From Oopsacas minuta (lineage: Eukaryota > Porifera > Hexactinellida > Lyssacinosida > Leucopsacidae), in NCBI GenBank assembly GCA_024704765.1, contig JAKMXF010000210.1, forward strand, positions 658,286 through 722,285: a stretch of 64,000 bases of DNA, written 5' to 3'. The notes under the pieces are model-generated. The model did no database searches, was not told the DNA's origin, and saw only the letters and a list, made by a program, of their open reading frames with translations. The position numbers and the translations under genes were made by a program. Every line of letters starts with the position of its first letter. The stretch's first letter is position 1. Below are positions 11,601 through 20,233 of the stretch, in pieces.

Positions 11601-13879
11601 CTCTCCTCTATTGGATATATACTAATTGTTATATCTATATGTGTGTAGGGTAACCGGAGTCTCTTAAAGAGGTTAGTAGCTACACAGAACGTGAATGAGC
11701 TGGATACAGAGAACAGATCTGCTCTTATGTATGCTTGTGTGGGAGATCAGCTAAAGGCTGCTGAGATATTAATTAAGAAAGGAGCTAATACTAACTTAGT
11801 AGATAAGGCAGGTAACTCTGCTCTAATCTATGCTGTACAGTTCGGGAGAGATCAGGTTTGTTATTCTGTTTGATGCTCCAAATATTCTTTATAGCTTGTA
11901 TTAGCTAGTTAAACTATTATTGAAGTCATCAGCTGATTCATCTCTCAAGAATAAAGAGGGGAAGAATGCTATTCACATATGTGCAGAGATAGAAGAGAGT
12001 CTCAGATGTTTGGAGTTCTTATGCAAGTAATTATTATTCAGACATATAACTTGTAATAGTCATTCTATACATATCATATATGTATTCTACAGACATTCTA
12101 GTGTAAATAGAGCTGTTAACGAGAGAGACGGTCGTATGCAGTCTCCTCTACATATCAGTGTATTTGCTAACCTCCCTCAACACACCAGGATGCTACTAGT
12201 AGCTAGAGCTAAGCTGTGTATCAGTGATGCTGAGGGTAGGACCCCTCTACACTATGCTATTACAGCTAATTCTCTAATATGTCTTCAAATCATACTAGAG
12301 GTTGTTAATAATATTATAACTAGTAATTACATTCTCTTTGAATCTGGTTTCTCTATTGAATTTCAGAGTATTCTCATAACATGCATGTTACCTACGTAAT
12401 AGACATAATTATATTAATAATCAGTTCAGAGCACTTAGAGGAGTCCAAGTTGTCGGATAGCCTTGAACTGGTCTGGAATCTCCATGAGGGCGTGGAGTGC
12501 AAAGTTCACTTCAGGGAAGTCTTGACCCTGAGTGACCTTGTGGAAGTTCACAAATTGGAAATTATCAAAAGTTCTCTCTTTAATTCTGTCATCAAAATCC
12601 TCCATCGTATCCCATGGTCCATCTCCTACTCCTACCATAACTATAGATAGCGGATACTTAGAAGCTCGTATTATTGCCGCGATAGTGTCTGCTTCATTTG
12701 TTACTTGTCCGTCCGCTATAATCACCAGGATATGATATGACGTCATACTCCTAACTATCTCTATTGCTTTGTCAATGAGAGGCGCAAAGTTGGTGGGACC
12801 AGAGAGGGTAATGTGTGGAGTAATCTGCTCGTAGATCTTCAAAGTGTCACTCACTCCGTTACACATTCCTCCATCTGTCTTGATGTTAAATACATTATTT
12901 CCTTTTGTTCTAGAATCCCCGAAACCATAAACAGGTATCATATTATCGTCATCAAATGGTTCTAGCACTAATCCTAGAGTCCGTATAACTTTCTGATATG
13001 GGTTGAGGAGAGGAGGGACTAATGCGTGTAGAGAGTGTCCTCCAAAGGTCTGCTCCCCTTGTGTGTTGTTACTACGTGTATAGTCTATACCAAATATCAG
13101 CTGACTAGACTCTAAGCCCGCCTTACGCATGCTAGCTTGTAAATCCTCAAAACTTCTGTATTTGTCCTGGATCGTTAGAAGAGTGGGTGTAGATTGTTTA
13201 GGGGGTTGTTTCTTCTTCTTCTTGTTAGCAGTCACCAGATACACAATGAATAGAATTAATACGATTATCAGTAGTGTGTCCATGCTTGTATGCTGTAGAA
13301 TATTTGTTATTATACTTTAGAGTCTGATTGCTATTGTATAGTCACACACTCCTATATATTAACATGTTACAGTATGTGTTTATGCCTAATGTAGTAATTC
13401 AAGTCAGGATTATTGTCAATGATTGAATGTAGTAATTCAAGTCAGGAGTATAGTCAATGATTGAATGTAGTTTCGTCATTTATTTACTTAATAGTTAAAT
13501 AGTTTGTACATTTATTTGTTAGAATTGTGGAAGAGATGTAAATATTCCTGATACATCTGGGTGGTCTCCTCTACATCTTGCCTGTCATGACGGTACATCA
13601 GAATCTGTACAGCTGTTGATATCTTCCAAATATTGTGATGTCAATCTGTTAGACTTACACTCTGCTTCTCCTCTACACAATTGTGTGTTTGCTAATCGTC
13701 CTGACCTCATCAAGAAACTAATAGAGGCTGGAGCTAACCCTAACTGTCAGGACAAATCTAAGAGAGCTCCCTTACACTATGCCATAGAGAGGGGGTACAC
13801 TGAATGTGCTCACATGTTACAGAAGAGTAACACACCCCTCAAGGGCAAGACCCTGCTACACAACTTAAGAAATCTTTAG
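8611..13879 (+). CDS. Kinesin motor - coiled coil - DEP - ankyrin repeat protein
   Basis: Eleven exons join in frame to about 1069 aa: 8611-8880, 8935-9147, 9543-9868, 9923-10472, 10525-10887, 10944-11174, 11231-11593, 11649-11855, 11905-12026, 12093-12300, 13523-13879. The motor occupies residues 1 to about 370, with a P-loop [12 protein letters not shown] (near 117-124), switch I NKESSRSH (near 233), switch II DLAGSE (near 264) and microtubule-binding [20 protein letters not shown] coiled coil follows (about 385-490). A DEP domain spans about 578-678 ([28 protein letters not shown], a lysine-poor core ending TNYYRF). About seven ankyrin repeats cover 775-1060 (for example [39 protein letters not shown]). 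Most introns are phase 0 with GT-AG ends; two donors (GTTTGT, GTTGTT) are weak. The catalytic motifs are intact, so it should hydrolyse ATP. I know no standard animal kinesin class with this tail. The DEP-ankyrin half has no ATG-led start of its own at exon 6. Confidence 0.75.
9188..9484 (-). CDS. HIGD2A: HIG1 domain protein, HIGD2A-like, nested in a kinesin intron
   Basis: A single-exon protein of 98 aa on the strand opposite the kinesin gene, wholly inside its second intron (9148-9542). HIGD2A and yeast Rcf1 are inner mitochondrial membrane factors for cytochrome c oxidase and supercomplex assembly. The HIG_1_N core is clear: [20 protein letters not shown], then a [19 protein letters not shown] loop and second helix. 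Both transmembrane helices are present and the length matches the family. The open frame reaches 12 codons further upstream, but those codons look like leader sequence, so I choose the ATG at 9484 ([10 protein letters not shown]). A T-rich tract ending in AG lies 2 nt before this ATG, on the minus strand. Confidence 0.88.
   Translation of the reverse strand: MSSDKITADQLSEYIYSGPETRREKLWRKLKENPFVPLGCGLTVAALSYGLYQFVKGDQRKSNLMMRARVAAQGFTVFVIVAGVLLTAKKKPVESTNK
12435..13283 (-). CDS. RGLG/copine-type vWA protein with N-terminal membrane anchor, nested
   Basis: A single-exon protein of 282 aa, antisense inside the tenth intron (12301-13522) of the kinesin gene. Residues 3-18 are a hydrophobic anchor followed by five lysines. 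The rest is a copine-type von Willebrand A domain closest to the plant RGLG ligase pattern: [18 protein letters not shown] carries the metal-site D-x-T-x-S (Asp67), then [40 protein letters not shown] and [24 protein letters not shown] proteins end in a RING finger for ubiquitin transfer; this one stops soon after the vWA domain ([11 protein letters not shown]), so there is no visible ligase domain. It may bind Ca2+/Mg2+-dependent partners at a membrane. Acceptor-like ATTCTACAG lies 9 nt before the ATG. Confidence 0.8.
   Translation of the reverse strand: MDTLLIIVLILFIVYLVTANKKKKKQPPKQSTPTLLTIQDKYRSFEDLQASMRKAGLESSQLIFGIDYTRSNNTQGEQTFGGHSLHALVPPLLNPYQKVIRTLGLVLEPFDDDNMIPVYGFGDSRTKGNNVFNIKTDGGMCNGVSDTLKIYEQITPHITLSGPTNFAPLIDKAIEIVRSMTSYHILVIIADGQVTNEADTIAAIIRASKYPLSIVMVGVGDGPWDTMEDFDDRIKERTFDNFQFVNFHKVTQGQDFPEVNFALHALMEIPDQFKAIRQLGLL
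13388..13471. repeat. Tandem 38-bp repeat (about 2.2 copies)
   Basis: Copies at 13388-13425 and 13426-13463 share AATGTAGTAATTCAAGTCAG and a GTCAATGATTG end, with a few mismatches between. A partial third copy starts at 13464. It lies in the large kinesin intron upstream of the nested vWA gene, so it could fall in that gene's promoter. Confidence 0.85.
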
Positions 13880-14070
13880 AATAGAAATCCTTTACAAGTA
13901 TGTAGTATGTTTTATTGACATATATTGTTTTTATGGTTTTTATCCATTTCTACTCATGAATAATTATTTCAGTTTAATATAAGAACATTATAACACTAAG
14001 TCATTATCCTATCAGCTTTAAACATACGCTCTGTAACGAACTCAAATCTTCTCGATGGTTTGAACTATAA

Positions 14071-14541
14071 CTATTCTGTTATTTGGTTGACGGAATCAGT
14101 GATCTTAACAATATCGTCTAGTATGATAGACATCGCTACAATTAGAGCTCCTATTGCTAGTAGTATCGTGATCAGGGAAGATACTATAGCAGTGTAGGAG
14201 ATTATCTTTAATATCTTGGCCCAGTAATGTGTGTTCTCTGAGTCTTTTTTGTTTTCGCTTGATCGCACTAGAAATGCTGCAATGATAGAGAATATCCCCA
14301 GACAGGGACAAGCTATACAAGCTGATATAGACAGTATCCATACCCAGGGACCAGCAGCTGCTCCCATCCCCACATCGTATAGGTTAGGTGGTAGCATCGT
14401 GGGTTGATCCATGGTAAGCACAACTCCCGGATACATAGCTGACTCTAGGTCAGGGTACTGTAAGGCTGGAGCTGAGGGTCCCGGTGAGGTGTGGTATTCT
14501 CCTTCATAGCCGAAAGCCTCTCTCTCTTTTTCTGTAGCCAT
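14071..14541 (-). CDS. CD225/dispanin-like small membrane protein (copy 2)
   Basis: A protein of 156 aa from the ATG at 14541 (MATEKEREAF). A cytosolic Pro/Tyr-rich half leads to two hydrophobic segments: VWILSISACIACPCLGIFSI and, after a polar loop with K-K-D-S-E, ISYTAIVSSLITILLAIGAL. The layout of a Cys-rich first helix, a charged loop and a second long helix is that of CD225/dispanin proteins (IFITM, PRRT and TMEM relatives). The frame is open for 53 more codons upstream, but that extension runs into the neighbouring gene's 3' end and looks non-coding. It sits directly downstream of a similar gene on the same strand, indicating a tandem duplication. Family placement rests on pattern, not on a strong motif. 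Confidence 0.55.
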   Translation of the reverse strand: MATEKEREAFGYEGEYHTSPGPSAPALQYPDLESAMYPGVVLTMDQPTMLPPNLYDVGMGAAAGPWVWILSISACIACPCLGIFSIIAAFLVRSSENKKDSENTHYWAKILKIISYTAIVSSLITILLAIGALIVAMSIILDDIVKITDSVNQITE

Positions 14542-14696
14542 TAAGCTAACAATAGGTAATGAATTGATTAAAGAATACATTGTGTGGCGGTAATACAGTG
14601 TATCCCTTAATCCCTTATATGTAGAGTTCTTGTGCAATCTCTCTTTAATTGAAATGAAACACATCGTAACAAGGGCATGAAGCTTACCTGTAATAC

Positions 14697-15131
14697 TCAC
14701 TGATCATTATACACTAAGTTTCGTAGTATAAAAACTATTACAATCACTGCTATTAGACTGAAACATGCTGTGTACAGCACTGTACCCGTTACTATTGCTA
14801 CTAGAGCAAATCCACGTCCGTACTTGACTTTTCTATTTGTTTCGATTGTTTTGCCTTCTTCTGCGTCTTTGCAGGCTGAGAATGTGAAAATGATAGATGG
14901 AATTCCACAGGCTAGACAGCACACGAATGAGATGCTGGAGAGAATCCAGTCCAGAGTCTTAACTTGAGGTACCTTCTTCTGACGAAAATCGCTCAATCTT
15001 ACAGCTGCTTCCTGTTGAGCTTTATAAGGATTGGTGTTTGGAGTGAATCCGTTGTCTTCGTATATCTCATATGGAGGAGGCAATGGGCACTCTTTGTTTG
15101 AATATTCGTCCAATTGCAATTCAGTATTCAT
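14697..15131 (-). CDS. CD225/dispanin-like small membrane protein (copy 1)
   Basis: A protein of 144 aa. The N-terminal half is cytosolic and Pro/Tyr-rich (CPLPPPYEIYED). The membrane part fits CD225: DWILSSISFVCCLACGIPSI, then a loop with A-C-K-D-A-E-E-G and R-K-V-K-Y-G-R, then a long second helix ending FILRNLVYND. The loop with small, charged residues between a half-buried Cys-rich helix and a full helix is the dispanin signature. CD225 proteins act in membrane trafficking and fusion control. The next gene downstream is a shorter-range relative with the same design. The gene is divergent from the RASSF gene. Confidence 0.62.
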   Translation of the reverse strand: MNTELQLDEYSNKECPLPPPYEIYEDNGFTPNTNPYKAQQEAAVRLSDFRQKKVPQVKTLDWILSSISFVCCLACGIPSIIFTFSACKDAEEGKTIETNRKVKYGRGFALVAIVTGTVLYTACFSLIAVIVIVFILRNLVYNDQ

Positions 15132-15941
15132 TATACATTAATTATTTCACTGGGATATTTTATATACTTAATGCAAGTGTTTTATGAAGGCATATACATA
15201 TACACGAGCAATACTCACTTGTATGTTTGAGAATTGTCTCATGGTTGCTAGTGGGCATAATATTTCTTATTCTACCAAAGGCTCTTGTATCTGATTATTT
15301 CGTAATACAAATTCTATTGTTCTGGTGAGAATCTCAAGAGCATCTCAATGCCTCCCATACATACAATTCTCACATGGTTCTATTGAATTCTAAAGATTTA
15401 CTTCGTATCATTAATGCTTTATTTTACGATAACTCTACGCTTCGTTTCTTTATATATTCACCCTATTCTAGTGATGATTATCTCACTCTCTTTAGCTTAG
15501 GATTGTGATCTTATCTGTGTAGGTATGTAGGCTACTTTTCTGACAACAAATTTTACTTCAAAAATGGCTATTATCATTGTAGTAAATGGTGAGATTTTTC
15601 TAAGATTTGAATCTACCTTAGTTGGGTATTTTATCTGATTTCGTTTGGATTTATAAAGCCTCTCTTAGTTGTAGTGGTAAGCTCACCAAATTTAAGTAAT
15701 TCATTACGAGTTGTGACAATAGTCACTACTGTAACTGATAGAAATTACCAATTATCAATTAAGTATTGAATTGGTTTACGAATGGTCTGTTGACACTTTG
15801 GCACAAAAGCCACCAGGTTCCATTTTCCTATTCTCACACTAATTTGATGCTTTACTCTGGGTATAAAGTTCTTTCCTATGCAATAGCCATCCAAGTAGCC
15901 TTCAATCAGGCTCTACAATAAATAGCTGAATTGCTCCTATT
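15132..15941. other. Intergenic region, CD225-like to RASSF (divergent)
   Basis: 810 bp of AT-rich sequence with no supported gene, RNA or repeat. It must hold the promoters of both flanking divergent genes. Confidence 0.5.
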
Positions 15942-16889
15942 ATGATATCTCGTGCAAAGCACAAAGTCGTTAAGAAAACTAGGTCTAAACTTTCAGGTAA
16001 TTTTGAAATGAAAACAGTTAAGAAATCTTCAGAATCAATGCCCATACACACTGATGCAGATCCTGCGGATATGCCCTTCACATCAGCCTCCAAGCGAGCC
16101 AGGACCCTCTCAAGAATGACCAAACAGAAAAAGGCAGCGGTGACTGTTGGTCCGAGAGATTTAAATATCGCACAAGAGTCTATCTTCACAAATGATACAG
16201 TAGAAGATCTACGTATTCCCATAGAGAAATATAATATGAGCAGTGATGAGTCTTTCCGTATTAAAATCGAGAATAACTTAGCTCAAGGGTTCGTACCAGT
16301 ACATCTGTGTATTGATGGAAATCTTAATGTAATGCCCCCTACTGGTGTTGGTATGGTGTGGAGCTCTCTGCACATTCTCTCAGACATCCTGATAGAAGAT
16401 GAGATAGAGATGAGGGGGCAGAATCATACTGAAAAGGTTACATTTGAAAGGGATGCAAAAACATTTGTGAATATAGACAATCATACGATGGCATTCGAAG
16501 CGATTGCTTTGTTAATCAGGAAGCTATTCATTGTAGAGAATCCAGCTGACTTTATATTCTACGAGCATTTACATGGAATCACTAGAAAGGTTAAAGATAC
16601 GGAATTACCGCTTATAAATATGGTGCGTTGTTCCGACAGAAGTGATTGGAAATTAATATTAAAAAGAAAACCATTTGATGATCAAATTGGCCAGTGGAGT
16701 CCCTTCACGATTCCAGAACTACGTATGTTCCTGGACATGGCAGATTTTGAGCGAGAAATGAAAGAAACAAATCTTCGCAACCTTTACGAAGAAGTTAGAA
16801 TATTATTATTGGAGGAAATTGGTAGGAAAAAGCAACTGGAAGAAGAAGTATCTCTTGTAAGAATGAGGAAGAAATCTGTTCAAAGTTAG
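15942..16889 (+). CDS. RASSF: RASSF family protein (RA + SARAH)
   Basis: A single-exon protein of 315 aa. RASSF1-6 proteins bind Ras-like GTPases through an RA domain and Hippo kinases (MST) through a C-terminal SARAH helix. The RA domain runs from about 95 to 245: VPVHLCIDGNLNV, FVNIDNHTMAFEAIALLIRK, FIVENPADFIFYEH, then KLILKRKPFDD. The SARAH helix begins with SPFTIPELRMFLDMADFERE (about 254) and continues to about 300, matching the FSLPELQNFLRILDREE block of RASSFs. The N-terminal 90 residues are basic and Ser/Thr-rich, with no C1 zinc finger visible. The final residues are Lys/Arg-rich. Exact subtype cannot be assigned. Confidence 0.85.
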   Translation: MISRAKHKVVKKTRSKLSGNFEMKTVKKSSESMPIHTDADPADMPFTSASKRARTLSRMTKQKKAAVTVGPRDLNIAQESIFTNDTVEDLRIPIEKYNMSSDESFRIKIENNLAQGFVPVHLCIDGNLNVMPPTGVGMVWSSLHILSDILIEDEIEMRGQNHTEKVTFERDAKTFVNIDNHTMAFEAIALLIRKLFIVENPADFIFYEHLHGITRKVKDTELPLINMVRCSDRSDWKLILKRKPFDDQIGQWSPFTIPELRMFLDMADFEREMKETNLRNLYEEVRILLLEEIGRKKQLEEEVSLVRMRKKSVQS

Positions 16890-17526
16890 TGGTAAGTCGC
16901 TATCTGAGTATGAATTTGTATATATTGTATTAATTCTGTTCGCTTGCTCTTTCCCTATCTGTATGTGTATATATTAGTAATTATTAGCTGGACAGTTTTT
17001 AATAAATTGCAATTATATAACCGTTTAAGCTCGGGGTATAATGCTAGCTCAGTTGCGAATAATTTTGTTATATTCTACTTGCTTGAACTCCATCTTCCTC
17101 CTCAAACAATTCTGGAATTTGCATCATTGAAAGCCTCTCATTAATTATTAAGCTAATTTGGTGGATTATTTGTAGACAGCTCTTACGTTGCCATGGAAAC
17201 GTAAGCACTATTGAAATTGTGATTCAACTTACAACAAATTACCTTATCCCTGTGAGGGAAGGTTCCATTGTTTAATCAATTGCATCGTGAATATTTCAAA
17301 CATAACTAAGCTCTATGAAGTATCTGTTGCAGTATATGTGTGGGAATTGCTGGGGTATTATAAGGTATATTTGTGCCTACGTGCTGTGTCGTTACGCCCC
17401 TACCTGAGCTCAGTAGAGAGTAGTAGCGACTGAGGGTAGGAAAGATTGAATGGGTGAGATGGATAGTTCTTGAGAACAAACTTAACTACAAATTACATCT
17501 CAGTGCAGTATCTCTCTTGCATAAAG
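16890..17526. other. Intergenic region upstream of the RBM5/10-like gene
   Basis: 637 bp. It holds an X-box-like palindrome at 17182-17205 (annotated separately). A small open frame at 16944-17144 has no recognisable content and is treated as chance. Confidence 0.5.
17182..17205. promoter_or_regulatory. X-box-like (RFX) imperfect palindrome
   Basis: CTTACGTT and AACGTAAG flank a GCCATGG-A core, so 24 bp are almost perfectly self-complementary. The centre GTTGCCATGGAAAC (17187-17200) matches the RFX X-box consensus (GTTGCC-N2-GGNAAC type) at nearly every position. It lies about 325 bp before the start of the RBM5/10-like gene. RFX sites usually drive cilium genes, and neither neighbour is one, so its role is open. 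Confidence 0.45.
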
Positions 17527-20021
17527 ATGACCAGAGAATCAGACTACTGGCGGTATCAAGATCATCCTTACGAGAGAGAATACGAGAGGGAGTTGAGGGA
17601 ATTTGCAAATGATTCAGATTCGAAGAGAGAGGGTGGTAGAAGTCGTGCTGACGAGCGTAGAATCGAGGCTCTGGAGTTGAAGTATCGTCGGGAGCATTTG
17701 AGAGAGCGAGACACTTCTCGGAGAGAAAAGCTCCGCTACACAACCAGAAGCAGCAGGAGCAGGAGCGGGAGAGAGACTCCGGAGAGAGAGGTCAGACGAG
17801 TTAGGATTGTGGAGAGTTTGAGTCCTGAGCCCGGACTGATAGTCTCACCGGAATCAAGTCCTCACTGGAATGAGAAGTCATATTGGTCTAGATCTCACAG
17901 CAGAGAGAGAGAGGACGCATTTTGGAGAAGGAGCAGGTCGTATTCAGAGGAAGGGAGTCCAGTTAGGAAGCGAAGGAGCAGGAGTTATTCTCGTGAGAGG
18001 AGACGAGTTTATAGTAGAAGTCCAGACCGCAAGCAGTCCAAACGTAATGACAATTGTAAGTAATATTATTTATCTATTATATAATTTGTAGATTGTTATG
18101 TTTGTTTTTTGTTCGAATTGAGAGACTTGAAATTTGGCATGTGTGTGTAATGTTATAAATATATTTATGCAAGATCTAAGATCTAAGCGATATCTCAAAA
18201 ACTCTCTGAGATAGGTGTTAAAATGTATTGACCTATCAGATTTGAGTGTTACCAATTGTCCCTATCATATGATAGGCTTTAACACAGTTGAATTCGGATA
18301 CAAATATTACTCAATTGTTTTCTTAGATCGACCCAAACGTTCAGAGCATCGATCTTCAAAAAGATCCTCTCGTTCCAGGTCGAGAGAGTACAGAGAAAAG
18401 ACCCCACAGCCCTCTAAAGACCCCTCCCCCTTAATCCTACTCTCCAATCTGCCCACCTCAGCTGACCGGGGAGATATCGAGGTGTCAACTCGCCCCTTCC
18501 AGACTCGCGAAATTCGCATTTTGTATGACACGGATACGAGGAAGAGTCGCGGGATGGGACTGATTGAGTTTGCTTATGAAAGTGACGCCACTGCCTGGCT
18601 GACTCAGAACAAAGATTCCTTCTATATTTTCGGAGAGAAAATAACTGTAGAGTATACAGTACTCAAGGCTAGAGAGGGCGAATGGAAATGTGCGAAATGT
18701 AACGCTTCTAACTATAGTCACAGATTAGTTTGTTATATATGCAGCAATCCTCTTTACGAATCTGAGGCAGTTAATCAAGGCAGTAGACCTCCTGAACTAG
18801 CACCTCCCTCTAATGTCCTCATACTACGAGGTCTTAAGTTTACAACAACTGAGGAAGTGGTTAGAGCTGCTATCTGCACTATATCAAATAACCGAGTTAA
18901 AGATATCCGTCTGATCAGAGATAGACTTACTAAACAGTCTCGGGGGTTCTGTTTCGTAGAGTTTGTAGGAATCTCAGAGGCTACAGAGACGCTAGACACT
19001 ATCTTTGGACAGGACCCAGCCTTCTTTGTTGATGGGATAAGAACTATAGCTAATTTTGCTAGAGGAAACTTTACTTCTAACAAACCTAATCAAGCAGCTC
19101 TGTCTGCTATAGAGCAGGGGAGCTGGTCATCTGTGTCGGAGCAAGGACCAGAGGGTAAGGTAGTCACAGGTGGGAGCAAGCTAGGAGGTGAACAAGAATA
19201 TTCTTCTAAACCTGTCACCTACTCGACCCCTGTCTCCAGTAGCAGTACTGAGTCTAGATACCAATACGATCCTACCTCTGGATACTACTACGATAGTGCT
19301 AGCGGTCAGTTAATGAGCTCTCTTAGTTTACTGCTTTCGATTGTAGGTTGATATTTCTGTAGGTTTGTATTACGATCCAAATTCCAAGTATCACTACGAT
19401 GCTAATTCACAGAAGTTCTGCTACTACGATCCCGTACAGGGCTCTTACGTATACGTGTCTACAGCTCTACAGATTCCTACACAAACAGACACACCTGTTG
19501 TCCCTGCTCCTACTTCTGCTCCTGTAGAGACTGAGGACTCAGGTCAGCCTAAAACCAAAGATAAAAAGAAAGCTGAACTAGACAGCTTCTCTACTAGTAA
19601 TACGAAGCAGGCTAGGAGGATAGCTAAAGATATGGAAAGATGGGCTCAAAAACAAAACAATACCAAATCTACAAAACCTGTAGCTGTTGTTAATCCCCAA
19701 GAAAGTGAGACTGTTCCTCCTGCTCCCCCTGTCCTGTCTGGAGATTTCACTCTAGGTCCTATCAACCTCAGCTTAGACACTCGTGCTATCCCAGAGGTAG
19801 GTATCTCCAATTATTCAAGTCAGCTGGACTTCTCTCAGCTTGGTAGCTCTGCTGCTACCAGTGCCCCTCTCTTACCGATTAATGCAGAACCTCTGTACAC
19901 GGACTGGGACAGATTAGCATGTCTGCTGTGTAAGAGACAGTTCCAATCTAGAGATCAGCTGGTCAAGCACCAACAGCTGTCAGATCTCCATAAACAGAAT
20001 CTGGAGAAGACGCAATATTGA
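17527..20021 (+). CDS. RBM5: RBM5/RBM10-like splicing regulator lacking the G-patch
   Basis: Three exons, 17527-18055, 18327-19304 and 19363-20021, give about 721 aa. RBM5/6/10 act in the early spliceosome to control exon choice. The N-terminus is an RS/RE-rich region. RRM1 (about 205-285) starts PLILLSNLPTSADRGDIEV with RNP1-like KSRGMGLIEF. A RanBP2 zinc finger follows: GEWKCAKCNASNYSHRLVC. RRM2 has NVLILRGLKF and SRGFCFVEF. The OCRE domain is the Tyr-rich YQYDPTSGYYYD through FCYYDPVQGSYVYV. A C2H2 finger closes the protein: LACLLCKRQFQSRDQLVKHQ to LHKQNL. Family members then have about 200 more residues with a G-patch; here a TGA follows within five codons and the next gene starts 212 bp later. 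The G-patch is therefore absent in this model. Confidence 0.85.
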
Positions 20022-20233
20022 GGCGATTTCAATTGTTGTGTGACGTAAGTACTATGTCAGTGTTTTCGTATTTGTTAGTAAATCCGTATTCTAATGTCAT
20101 TGTCTTGTCAGGAGTATCATTTTACCATTATATATTACATATCATTTATTAATCCATTGAGGTGTTAGAATATGTTCCTATAGCCATTCTGACAGCTGTT
20201 GCAATAGCGTTAGTAGATTTTACTGAGTGAGCG

